From CAZUQH01 sp964622465 (lineage in GTDB: Bacteria > CG03 > CAZUQH01): 27,103 nt of DNA. The notes under the pieces were generated by a model. It was not told where the DNA came from, ran no database searches, and saw only the letters and a list, made by a program, of their open reading frames with translations. Position 1 is the first letter of the stretch. Every line of letters starts with the position of its first letter. The DNA is taken from assembly GCA_964622465.1 (NCBI GenBank), contig CAZUQH010000018.1, positions 1 through 27,103 of the forward strand, written 5' to 3'. A program made the translations under genes and the position numbers. Shown here in pieces: positions 16,776 to 24,427 of the stretch.

Positions 16776-17837
16776 ATGGCAGTAAAACTATCTATCAAAA
16801 AGCGTTCTTCTACACTGCTTGCGGTTGACCTGGGTTGCCATAGCGTCAAGGTGATGTCGCTTACTCCGTCAGAAACCGGGTATTCTTTAGCTGCCTGGGC
16901 AATAAAACCCCTGCCTGCCTCAAACATAACTGAACTTCCTTCCCAGGAAAGAATAACAATACTCTCCGACTGTCTGCAATCATTGGTATCTGGGTTGAAA
17001 ATAAAAGGGAGAGCGTGTACAACTTCCGTCTCAGGGCCATCCGTAGTCGTGCGGTTCGTAAAATTCCCGAAGATGACGGAAGAAGAACTAACTCAGGCGC
17101 TAAAATTCGAAGCCGAACCATATATCCCCTTTAACATGGACGAAGTTTCATTAAGTCATTGGACAATGGGTGAAGTAATGGAGGAAGGAGAGCCAAAAAT
17201 AGAAGTATGCCTTGCTGCTGCAAAAAACGACATTGTACAGGAGCGCATAGAAATTATTGAGCGAGCTGACTTGAGGGCAGGAGTAATAGATATTGATGGA
17301 ATAGCAGTTTCCAATGCTCTTGAAATTGCCATGCCAGACAGTAAAGAAACTGTTATGGTTGTCAATATGGGCGCAGAAAAGACCAATATAGTGATACTTG
17401 AAGGTCCTCGTCTGTTTGTGATACGCGATATCGCCAGCGGAGGATTAGCATGGACGCAGGCAATACAACGAGAGCTAAATATGGATTATCCTTCTGCAGA
17501 TAAAGCAAAATTGGAAGAAGGTCTCAATGGCAAGCGGGAAATATCGGATGCGCTTTCTGGACCTGCACGGGAGCTCGGTGTTGAAATTCGCCGCTCTCTT
17601 GATTACTATCAGGCACAACGGGAAGAAAGAAATATAAATCGTCTGCTTTTAACGGGCGGCGGAGTATTACTTAAAGGCCTGGACCACTTCTTAAGTGAAC
17701 GCTTTGGTGTGAATGCAGAACTGTATAATCCGCTTGTGAACGTAGATACTTCAGCTGTGTCCCCCGCACCAGATGGCGCAACTGCTACTAAGTTAACAGT
17801 TGCTACCGGTCTGGCCCTAAGGAGATTGCGCGAGTGA
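16776..17837 (+). CDS. pilM: Type IV pilus assembly protein PilM
   Basis: Actin-like cytoplasmic protein that docks on the N-terminus of PilN and connects the ATPases to the alignment complex. The 353 residues begin with LLAVDLGCHSVKVMSL (about residues 14-29, phosphate-1-like). They then show KFPKMTEEELTQALKFEAEPYIPF, a PilM hallmark, MVVNMGAEKTNIVIL as phosphate-2, and RLLLTGGGVLLKGL as the adenosine motif. The stop overlaps the GTG start of pilN, so M-N-O-P are translationally coupled. Confidence 0.94.
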   Translation: MAVKLSIKKRSSTLLAVDLGCHSVKVMSLTPSETGYSLAAWAIKPLPASNITELPSQERITILSDCLQSLVSGLKIKGRACTTSVSGPSVVVRFVKFPKMTEEELTQALKFEAEPYIPFNMDEVSLSHWTMGEVMEEGEPKIEVCLAAAKNDIVQERIEIIERADLRAGVIDIDGIAVSNALEIAMPDSKETVMVVNMGAEKTNIVILEGPRLFVIRDIASGGLAWTQAIQRELNMDYPSADKAKLEEGLNGKREISDALSGPARELGVEIRRSLDYYQAQREERNINRLLLTGGGVLLKGLDHFLSERFGVNAELYNPLVNVDTSAVSPAPDGATATKLTVATGLALRRLRE

Positions 17838-18418
17838 TCCGTATAAACCTGGTTCCACAAGGAAAAAGGCGTGGCACTGGTCCGGGTATACCTTGGTTGG
17901 CGAAGTTAAAAACAGCCGACCCTTTCATTCTAATCTGGATTGTCGCTGGGCTAATTTGTGCGATAGCATTCCTTGTGATTGGGGTCCAAAAAGCCAGTAT
18001 TTCTGGTTCTATCAAGAAAGTGGAAACTGAGCTTGCAAGTAAGCGGGCGATAGTAGAAAAAGTGCGAAGTATACAGTCACAAACCGCTTCTTTAACAAAG
18101 AGAAAGAATACCATAGTAACTCTTCACGAATTCCGTATTTCTTATCCCACATTCCTTGGAGACCTCGCGTCTCTTACTCCAGAGGAACTGTGGCTGGAGC
18201 GGCTTGGCACCGAAATTGACCCGGCATCCATGAGGGTTACTTTGAGCGGTTGTGCACTTACAAACTATGCAATTGCGGACTTAGTAAAAGTACTGGAGAA
18301 AAACGACAAATTCGCAGATGTCAAACTCATAGATATTTCCAGTGAAAAGGCAGGGAATGCCGTAGTTCGGCGGTTCAATTTGACGGCAATGTACTCCTGG
18401 AGCAGCGAAAGAAAATGA
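17834..18418 (+). CDS. pilN: Type IV pilus inner-membrane protein PilN
   Basis: Bitopic alignment-complex protein. The 194 residues open with IRINLVPQGKRRG, matching the PilN motif (INLLP type) that binds the groove of PilM. One membrane segment follows (about 34-54), then a periplasmic coiled coil and a ferredoxin-like fold, as in family members. The GTG start at 17834 is fixed by overlap with the pilM stop. Its end overlaps the pilO ATG. Confidence 0.88.
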   Translation: MIRINLVPQGKRRGTGPGIPWLAKLKTADPFILIWIVAGLICAIAFLVIGVQKASISGSIKKVETELASKRAIVEKVRSIQSQTASLTKRKNTIVTLHEFRISYPTFLGDLASLTPEELWLERLGTEIDPASMRVTLSGCALTNYAIADLVKVLEKNDKFADVKLIDISSEKAGNAVVRRFNLTAMYSWSSERK

Positions 18419-18960
18419 ATCTTACCAGACAACAGAAAATCCTGATTACGTTACTTGTCGTAGTAGGGGTGATAATGGTTTTTGTGAATGTTATAGGCCC
18501 ACAGATGACAATACTGAACAGACAAAAAGCAAAACTAGAATCTTCTCGCAATGAATTGAAGTTTGCAATTTCTCAGATAAGCCAGATTGACCGCCTGAGC
18601 CAGCAATTGGTTGACCTGAAAAATCAGGTTGGCAGATTGGAAAAGATATTACCTTCGTCTTTTGATATTGCGCATTTTGTGAAAACAATAACCAGCGTTG
18701 CAGAAAAGAACGAACTCGAAATATCCCGCCTGCCTTCCGAGCAGGTTATTGGCGGGGAACAATACATAGCCCATAGGTTCACCGGGCTAAGCGTGGAGAC
18801 GGACTACCATACTTTGGGAGAGTTTTTTGGCGATATTGCAAATATGGGACAGATTGTCGGGATAAGGAACCTGAATATACAAAAGCCGGGTACTCCGGGT
18901 TCATCGTCACGGCCAATAAGTGCGACTTTTGACCTGGAGGTATACACATTCAAAGGATGA
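18415..18960 (+). CDS. pilO: Type IV pilus inner-membrane protein PilO
   Basis: Partner of PilN in the inner-membrane alignment complex. The 181 residues show a short cytoplasmic N-terminus, one membrane segment (about 8-27), a coiled coil with many Gln/Leu/Lys heptads (about 30-80), and the PilO-type block TDYHTLGEFFGDIANMGQIVGIRNLNI. The stop overlaps the pilP ATG at 18957, and this overlap has survived the insertion of a repeat just downstream. Confidence 0.9.
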   Translation: MNLTRQQKILITLLVVVGVIMVFVNVIGPQMTILNRQKAKLESSRNELKFAISQISQIDRLSQQLVDLKNQVGRLEKILPSSFDIAHFVKTITSVAEKNELEISRLPSEQVIGGEQYIAHRFTGLSVETDYHTLGEFFGDIANMGQIVGIRNLNIQKPGTPGSSSRPISATFDLEVYTFKG

Positions 18961-19493
18961 ATGTTATCATATTGTCATTGCGAGGAACGGTAGCCGCAGG
19001 CTTTAGCCTACGCACCTTAAAAGGTGCGGCTACAGCCTGCGTTGTAGGCACGAGCTTGCTCGTGCAAATGACGAAGCAATCTCATAACATTATAATATTT
19101 TTACTTACGATATTTTTGCTGCCTTCCGTAGTATCGTGGCATAACGCGCCACAGGCAGCGGAGCAGCAGCCGTTGGTTATCGAACCATTTATATATGAAG
19201 GTGCAAAATATCGTGACCCATTCCTGTCGCCTTTTGATTCCGGCGCAGTGAAAAGCCAGAGTAAATTCCTGCTTGGCGGACTGCATCTTAAGGGGATACT
19301 CCGTACAAGCAAAGGCCTTGATTATGCAATAATCGTTTCTGAAACAGGGAATAGATATATTCTGGTGGGCCAGCGGCTTTACGATGATTATGACAAAGTA
19401 GTCCCTAACGTACAGGGTTACGTTCGAGAAAATACCGTTATACTTAAGAGCGGTAATCAGATAAAAGAGTTGCTCACGGAGGAGAAAAGATAA
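18957..19493 (+). CDS. pilP: PilP-like pilus assembly protein carrying an in-frame repeat insertion
   Basis: PilP proteins bridge PilN/PilO to the secretin. The C-terminal part (from about residue 75) fits: YRDPFLSPF is the usual PilP start of the folded region, followed by LHLKGILRTSKGLDYAIIVSETGNRYILVGQRL. Residues 7-42 are encoded by an interspersed palindromic element (18975-19085), placing a foreign 37-residue extension before the hydrophobic segment. The ATG at 18957 overlaps pilO, as expected for the ancestral start. ATG 19068, inside the repeat, would give a cleaner signal sequence but has no ribosome site. No lipobox cysteine follows the hydrophobic segment, whereas many PilP are lipoproteins. 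Confidence 0.82.
   Translation: MNVIILSLRGTVAAGFSLRTLKGAATACVVGTSLLVQMTKQSHNIIIFLLTIFLLPSVVSWHNAPQAAEQQPLVIEPFIYEGAKYRDPFLSPFDSGAVKSQSKFLLGGLHLKGILRTSKGLDYAIIVSETGNRYILVGQRLYDDYDKVVPNVQGYVRENTVILKSGNQIKELLTEEKR
18975..19085 (+). repeat. Composite palindromic repeat inside pilP
   Basis: The outer left end is TCATTGCGAGGAAC and the right end GACGAAGCAATCTCAT, with ATTGC/GCAAT complementary. Between them are nested palindromes. GTAGCCGCA (18990-18998) pairs with TGCGGCTAC (19025-19033). CGCAGGCT (18996-19003) can pair with AGCCTGCG (19034-19041). CGCACCTT/AAGGTGCG flanks AA, and GCACGAGC-TT-GCTCGTGC lies near 19049-19066. The element is open in the pilP frame. Its first 40 bases closely match the copy at 22404. 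Confidence 0.8.
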
Positions 19494-21263
19494 ATGAAAA
19501 ATATACGGAAATTAACTGTTTTGACCCCTGTTGTAACTGTTTTGTTGCTTTTGCAGACATATTGCATTGCCAGTTCACTGGTGAAGTTTACCGGTGTCGA
19601 ACTGAAGAAGTTCGACGAAAAGAAAGCCGACATTCTGGTACATCTTACGGGAGATGCAAAGTATCACCTGTTTAAGATTGACGAACCACCACGTCTCGTA
19701 TTGCAGATTGCTAATTGTGAGCACAGCTGGCCACAGAAGGAATTGCCTGTAGAAAATACAATTTTTGCCAGGATTCGCACAGGGCAATTCCAGGATGACC
19801 CGAAGATTGTGCGCATTGTTCTTGACCTTAAAAAAGACGTGTATTATGACGTTGCAGAGAAAGACGGGTTATTACTTTTGACGGTCTCAGGTGAACAGCA
19901 GTATGCAAAGGCGGTGTTCACAGCAGAAGTACCAACTACTCGCAAGGAACAAGCAGTGCCTAAAGAACGTACACAAACCGAAATTGCCAGGAATGTGCCG
20001 ACAAAGGAACATCTGGCAAGAGTCGAAGAAGTAAAAAGACAAGAACAGAAACGTGCCAGCGAACCAGCCACTTCTGCGGCCGTGGAAACGCCGATTGGAG
20101 GAGTCGTTCACTCGCTGAGTAAGAAGGAAATCAGCGTGAACTTTGTTGACGCTGACCTGATAGACGTAATCAGGGTTTTTGCCAAGCACACCAACAAGAA
20201 CATTTTACTCAAAACAGGTGTCAGCGGGAAAGTAAATTTACGGCTTGAAAAAGTTCCTCTGGACGAAGTGTTGTGGACGATTCTTAATGAGAATAATCTT
20301 GTTGCAGTGCGTGAGTCAGAGAACGTGGTTCGTGTCTTGCCGCGCGATCAAATACCTACAACCCGTGCATATTTTGTACTTAAAAACCGCAAACCAGAAG
20401 AAGTTGCAGGAAGTGTCCAGCAGGCGTTTGGTAATGAGCCCAGTTTAAGCATGGTTGTGGATTCAGGAAGTAATAATCTCATAGTCACCGCTCCACCCGA
20501 TGTTATTGAGAAGGTCAGGGATATGATTGAACGCCTGGACGTCAAGGCACGTCAGATAAAAATAACCTCGCGCGTGATGGAAGTAACCAAGACAGATAAA
20601 TCAGACGTTGGTATCAAATGGGAGGTAAGTAAAGACAACGCAATTCCATTCACACTTGATGGAGAGTCGCTGGAACTCTCAGGCGGAATCCATCCTCAGT
20701 GGGCCGGGGAAATGGTTGCGTATGGTCTTCTTAGCGTTGCTGCAATACTTGACCCCGGGCAGTTGAACGTAGTATTGAGTGCCTACACCGAGAAGTCCGG
20801 CGTCTCGATTCTAAACCATCCGTCAGTCGTAGTGCAGAACAATGAGGAAGCAAACATTCATATAGGTGAAGACGTGCCATACCTTACCTATCTTGTTACC
20901 GATACAGGGACGGAACAGAAAATGGAAACAGTAAAAGTTGGAACTATGTTAAATGTGACGCCATCCTGTAATCCGGGGAGTGACCTCATACGGCTAAACT
21001 TAAATGTAGAAGTAAGTGAACTTTTGGGTATGGAGGCTGCAGGCCCTCATACGACTACAAGAAATGCTTCTACTATTGTTAGCGTAACTGATAAGCAATC
21101 AATAATAATTGGAGGACTTATCAGAAACAGGGAACAGCAGGTTGTTAAAAAGGTGCCTTTTCTCGGAGACATACCACTTATTGGACTTTTATTCAGAAAT
21201 AAGTACACAGAAACAGTACGGACCGAACTATTTATAGTGCTGACTCCTGAATTGGTCGGCTAA
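19494..21263 (+). CDS. pilQ: Type IV pilus secretin PilQ
   Basis: Outer-membrane pore through which the pilus exits. The 589 residues show a signal sequence (about 1-27), one AMIN domain (about 30-135) that binds peptidoglycan in family members, a charged Lys/Glu linker (about 136-212), and an STN/N0 domain starting at ISVNFVDADLIDVIRVFAKHT. An N1 (KH-like) domain with the repeat RAYFVLKNRKPEEVA follows. The secretin domain from about 350 contains VGTMLNVTP and the C-terminal VPFLGDIPLIGLLFRNK box. It is shorter than proteobacterial PilQ because only one AMIN domain is present. GGAGGAG precedes the ATG. No pilotin gene is visible. Confidence 0.95.
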   Translation: MKNIRKLTVLTPVVTVLLLLQTYCIASSLVKFTGVELKKFDEKKADILVHLTGDAKYHLFKIDEPPRLVLQIANCEHSWPQKELPVENTIFARIRTGQFQDDPKIVRIVLDLKKDVYYDVAEKDGLLLLTVSGEQQYAKAVFTAEVPTTRKEQAVPKERTQTEIARNVPTKEHLARVEEVKRQEQKRASEPATSAAVETPIGGVVHSLSKKEISVNFVDADLIDVIRVFAKHTNKNILLKTGVSGKVNLRLEKVPLDEVLWTILNENNLVAVRESENVVRVLPRDQIPTTRAYFVLKNRKPEEVAGSVQQAFGNEPSLSMVVDSGSNNLIVTAPPDVIEKVRDMIERLDVKARQIKITSRVMEVTKTDKSDVGIKWEVSKDNAIPFTLDGESLELSGGIHPQWAGEMVAYGLLSVAAILDPGQLNVVLSAYTEKSGVSILNHPSVVVQNNEEANIHIGEDVPYLTYLVTDTGTEQKMETVKVGTMLNVTPSCNPGSDLIRLNLNVEVSELLGMEAAGPHTTTRNASTIVSVTDKQSIIIGGLIRNREQQVVKKVPFLGDIPLIGLLFRNKYTETVRTELFIVLTPELVG

Positions 21264-21301
21264 AGTATCAAAGCAGTTTTCCAACCACACAGTAACTTAT
21301 C

Positions 21302-21330
21302 TGTAGCGGTGGCATTTATGCCACTTTAGT
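21302..21330 (+). repeat. GTAG-type palindrome, intergenic copy
   Basis: GTAGCG is followed by GTGGCAT-TT-ATGCCAC (21309-21324), a perfect seven-base-pair inverted repeat. It lies in the 85-base gap between pilQ and the Wzy_C gene and is followed by a weak T-rich stretch, so it might act as a poor terminator. It is the same family as 23262-23309. Confidence 0.7.
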
Positions 21331-21348
21331 TGTTGGATAAAAAAGATA

Positions 21349-23208
21349 TTGTTTTTTGCGATTCGACAGTTAAAACAACCACCTTTAGACATTATTGCTG
21401 CCCTGTTTCTCGCTATCCTTTCCTTTATCCCGGCGTCCAGACATCCTGCGGGTTTTCAGATACTAACCCTGATAGTTGCATTTTTTATCCTGGCCGGTTC
21501 ATGCGGGTCCGGTAAGGTACAGATACCAATCAAAAATATCCCTGGCGCATTGCCACTGCTGCTACTTGGCCTGTGGGCGGTGGCCTCGTCCATATTCTCT
21601 ACATATCCTGGCGGTTCACTCGAACAGCTGCCACTTGCATTTCTTCCATTTCTGTGGCTTTATCTTTTTGCTATACTGCATAGAGAAAATGCAGGTGATA
21701 AGACGTCTGACAATTTTCTCGTCGTAGCTAATATCATTATTGTTGCAATGTTGTTACACTTTCTTATTACGCTTCTCCCTGCCATTTCTCCCGGAAAAGC
21801 CGGCCCGTCTTTTAGGTCATTACTTGGAAAAAGTACTTTTCCTAACCCGGATCAATTAGCGGGTTTTGCAAGTATTGGAGTCGTTGTTTCGTTTGGATTA
21901 TCCTTGTTCTTACCGAAGATAAAAAGCCGCATTATTTATTTTGCCCTGTTCGTCGTTTTGTGTGCCGGTATAGTTGCTGCGCATTCCCGTGGCGCAATGA
22001 TTGCATGTGTGATAGCAATACTCGCGTTGCTGGGGAAAAAATGGGGATGGCGGGCGGTTGCTGCCGGGCTTATTGTTCTTGCAATTATATTCGTGAGTCT
22101 TCCTGCCGGAGTTCTGGTTACGCTTGCAAAGGCAGGACCGGCCCAAACGCTTTCATTCGCACGGTTTGGTATATGGAAGAGTACCCTCGGGATGATTGCT
22201 GACTATCCGGTTGTTGGGGTGGGTCCAGGAAATTTTGGCCTTGCGTTTCACCAATACAACTTCCCATTGCAGACTCACGCTGTCTGGTATGGCATATCAA
22301 CGAGGTTCGCACATAACGAATACCTCCAGGTTGCAGCATGCCTCGGCATCCCCGGCCTTGTGTTATTTATCTGGGCTATAGTTGCGTTTTACCGCTCTCT
22401 CCGTCATTCTGAGGGAGCGGTAGTCGCAGGCTTTAGCCTGCGTACCATCCGTTATTCTGAGGTGGAGCCGAGGAATCCCATCCTTTTACCAATTATTGCA
22501 GAAGCTGTCCTGACCGTTGTCCTTGTGCACGCATTATTCGACTTCAACCTGCATATGCCGGTTACGATGCTCACCGGTTTATTTATTGTTTCCCTATCCC
22601 GGAATGCCTCGCCATCCCCACCTTACCGGGCTCTCCAGTCCCAACGGGCGGGGAAGGCGAATAGATTGTTTCTAACCAGCATTTCTTCAGGAGTTTTTGT
22701 TCTCTGTGTTTGGCTATTGTCTGCACGGTTTTTTGCAGTTGCAGGCCGTCCTCCTGTTGCCGGAAGAATCAATCCGCTCTCATCTGATTTTGCCTATCAG
22801 GCAGGAGCAATTGAACGGTCTATTAAGCTGAACCCGTACCAGCCAGATGTCTGGCGTGAGCTTGCAATGTCACATGTGCACACAGGGAATTATACTCAGG
22901 CGGCGAGAACTCTCGAAAAAGCGACAGAAGCAAATCCTAAAAATGCATTACTCTGGTATGAACTTGGTATTTTCAGACATAGAACCGGAGACGCCAATGG
23001 CGCATTGAAAGCACTCAGACAAGCACTGTTACTTGAGCCAAACTTCCTACGCGCCTGGGCTGCAACCGAACAAGTTGCGAGGACACTAGGGTTAAGCAAT
23101 CTCTCTTTATGGGCAGGTAAGCAATACCAGATGACTTGCTGGCGTATTCCGGACCTTATAAGAACTGGCAGTGCCTACGAAAATCAAATTTTGCTCCCAC
23201 CGCAATAA
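21349..23208 (+). CDS. Wzy_C family O-antigen ligase/polymerase-like membrane protein with TPR tail
   Basis: Polytopic inner-membrane protein of the Wzy_C family (O-antigen ligases, polymerases and pilin O-oligosaccharyltransferases). Most of the 619 residues are hydrophobic, with about ten to twelve membrane segments. The large periplasmic loop and Wzy_C core contain RFGIWKSTLGMIADYPVVGVGPGNF and HNEYLQVAACLGIPGL. A C-terminal stretch (about 490-600) has TPR helices, e.g. DVWRELAMSHVHTGNYTQAARTLEKA. Two palindromic inserts interrupt inter-membrane loops: residues about 352-378 and 421-438. The TTG start has no clear ribosome site; an upstream in-frame stop excludes a much longer protein. Adjacency to pilQ suggests a role in pilin or surface glycosylation, but the exact activity is unproven. 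Confidence 0.8.
   Translation: MFFAIRQLKQPPLDIIAALFLAILSFIPASRHPAGFQILTLIVAFFILAGSCGSGKVQIPIKNIPGALPLLLLGLWAVASSIFSTYPGGSLEQLPLAFLPFLWLYLFAILHRENAGDKTSDNFLVVANIIIVAMLLHFLITLLPAISPGKAGPSFRSLLGKSTFPNPDQLAGFASIGVVVSFGLSLFLPKIKSRIIYFALFVVLCAGIVAAHSRGAMIACVIAILALLGKKWGWRAVAAGLIVLAIIFVSLPAGVLVTLAKAGPAQTLSFARFGIWKSTLGMIADYPVVGVGPGNFGLAFHQYNFPLQTHAVWYGISTRFAHNEYLQVAACLGIPGLVLFIWAIVAFYRSLRHSEGAVVAGFSLRTIRYSEVEPRNPILLPIIAEAVLTVVLVHALFDFNLHMPVTMLTGLFIVSLSRNASPSPPYRALQSQRAGKANRLFLTSISSGVFVLCVWLLSARFFAVAGRPPVAGRINPLSSDFAYQAGAIERSIKLNPYQPDVWRELAMSHVHTGNYTQAARTLEKATEANPKNALLWYELGIFRHRTGDANGALKALRQALLLEPNFLRAWAATEQVARTLGLSNLSLWAGKQYQMTCWRIPDLIRTGSAYENQILLPPQ
22404..22480 (+). repeat. Composite palindromic repeat inside the Wzy_C gene
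   Basis: The left end is TCATTCTGAGGGAGC and the right end GAGCCGAGGAATCCCA. The centre is GTAGT followed by CGCAGGCT-TT-AGCCTGCG, a perfect eight-base-pair palindrome. A second left-end-like segment GTTATTCTGAGG starts at 22451. It is in frame and encodes AVVAGFSLRT, against TVAAGFSLRT from the pilP copy. Confidence 0.8.
22609..22660 (+). repeat. Second palindrome inside the Wzy_C gene
   Basis: TCGCCATCCCC (22609-22619) pairs with GGGGAAGGCGA (22650-22660) with a single A/A mismatch, and the interior is GC-rich with further short complementarity. It encodes a Ser/Pro/Arg/Gln-rich loop (SPSPPYRALQSQRAGK) between two membrane segments. Sequence differs from the GTAG family, so it is probably a different element. 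Confidence 0.55.
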
Positions 23209-23224
23209 TCCGGTAAGAAAATTG

Positions 23225-23254
23225 TTGATTTCTGCTGAAATAATATAGTATAAT
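23225..23254 (+). promoter_or_regulatory. Promoter of uxs
   Basis: TTGATT (23225-23230), an 18-base spacer and TATAAT (23249-23254) precede a predicted start near 23261. The resulting leader of about 76 bases starts with the palindromic repeat and ends with AAAAGGAGG before the ATG. Confidence 0.6.
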
Positions 23255-23261
23255 CATAGCC

Positions 23262-23309
23262 GTAGCGGTGCGATTTATCGCACTTGTAGGCAGTGCGGCT
23301 TGCTCGTGC
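23262..23309 (+). repeat. Double GTAG-type palindrome in the uxs leader
   Basis: The first module is GTAGCG plus GTGCGAT-TT-ATCGCAC (23268-23283), a perfect seven-base-pair stem. The second is GTAGGCAGTGCGGCTTGCTCGTGC, homologous to the GTAGGCACGAGCTTGCTCGTGC module in pilP but with a decayed left arm. The first stem differs from the 21309-21324 stem by two adjacent swapped base pairs that keep pairing intact. Confidence 0.7.
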
Positions 23310-23336
23310 GAAGTGGCTTAAAAGGAGGCAATTTAT

Positions 23337-24427
23337 ATGAGAGTCGTTATTGCGGGTGGCGCAGGATTTATTGGTTCTCATTTGTGCGATTACCATATCG
23401 CACGAGGCGATGAGGTAATCTGCATAGATAACCTCGGGTCAGGAAAACNNNNNNNNNNNNNNNNNNNNNNNNNNNNNNNNNNNNNNNNNNNNNNNNNNNN
23501 NNNNNNNNNNNNNNNNNNNNNNNNNNNNNNNNNNNNNNNNNNNNNNNNCATATCGCACGAGGCGATGAGGTAATCTGCATAGATAACCTCGGGTCAGGAA
23601 AACTGGATAATATAAAGCATCTGATGAATAACCCGAAATTTACTTTCCTGAGGCATAACATAACCGACCCGGTTCATTTTGATTTCAAGGTTGACATTGT
23701 TTATCATCTTGCATCTCGCGCAAGTCCAATTGATTATCAACAATACCCGGTTGAAACCGCTCTTGCAAATTCACTGGGTACATATAACCTGTTAAATTTA
23801 GCAATGGTGAACGACGCAGTAATGCTTTTTGCATCTTCATCAGAAGCGTACGGTGAACCACTCGTGCATCCACAGACAGAGGACTACTGGGGAAACGTTT
23901 CGCCAACAGGAATAAGGTCCTGCTATGATGAATCAAAGCGTTTTGGCGAAGCACTGATGATGGCATTTCACCGCGAAAGGGAAGCGAAGACGCGTGTCGC
24001 CCGTATTTTCAACACCTATGGCTCCAGGATGCGGAAAGAAGACGGCAGGGTAATACCTAATTTTATTACGCAGTGTTTGAAAAATGAACCAATTACTGTA
24101 TACGGAGACGGCAAGCAAACCAGGAGTTTCTGCTATGTTTCTGATATGGTAGAGGGATTGTATCTTCTTGGCCAGTCAGACGAAGTTGAGCCTAAAAACC
24201 TCGGTAACCCAAACGAAATAACGGTTCTTGAAGTTGCGGATATCATCAAGAAAATGACCGATTCAAAATCCGAGATTATCTTCAAGCCATTGCCAATAGA
24301 TGACCCTACAAGGAGACGACCTGATATTTCGCAGGCGCGGAGGTTGCTCGGTTGGGAACCAAAAATCCCGCTTGAAGAGGGTCTGAAGAAAACAATAGAG
24401 TGGTTCAAGAAAAACAAAGGGGCTTGA
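23337..24427 (+). CDS. uxs: UDP-glucuronate decarboxylase (UDP-xylose synthase), interrupted by assembly gap
   Basis: Extended SDR enzyme converting UDP-glucuronate to UDP-xylose. The coding sequence is split by 100 Ns, but 55 bases on each side of the gap are identical and in the same frame. Removing the gap plus one copy restores one 311-residue protein of normal family length. In that joined numbering, the NAD site is GGAGFIGSH (7-15), HLASRASPIDY follows at 72-82, SSSEAYGE provides the catalytic Ser/Thr region, and YDESK supplies Y145 and K149. The block ARIFNTYG...DGRVIPNF and YGDGKQTRSFCYV is characteristic of the UXS group. A strong AGGAGG site sets the start. Confidence 0.88.
23394..23448 (+). 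repeat. 55-base contig-end overlap, left copy
   Basis: These bases are identical to 23549-23603 on the other side of the N run, and both copies are in the same uxs frame. This is an assembly overlap of one 55-base k-mer, not a biological duplication. Confidence 0.9.
23449..23548. other. Scaffold gap of 100 Ns
   Basis: Exactly 100 Ns, a conventional placeholder of unknown true size. Because the flanking 55 bases are identical and in frame, the true sequence most likely has no gap at all and the two contigs overlap. Confidence 0.97.
23549..23603 (+). repeat. 55-base contig-end overlap, right copy
   Basis: Identical to 23394-23448. See the scaffold gap entry. Confidence 0.9.

Noticed and set aside
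18975..19085. CRISPR or tandem repeat array
   Set aside because: The palindromes are dissimilar modules side by side with no regular repeat-spacer spacing, and no cas genes are visible in the window.
21302..21345. Intrinsic terminator after pilQ
   Set aside because: The hairpin is perfect but only seven base pairs and the following TTTAGTTGTTGG is not a proper T-run; it matches the dispersed repeat family instead.
23337..24427. uxs as a pseudogene or as two separate genes
   Set aside because: The break coincides with an N gap with identical in-frame 55-base flanks; collapsing it gives a full-length protein.
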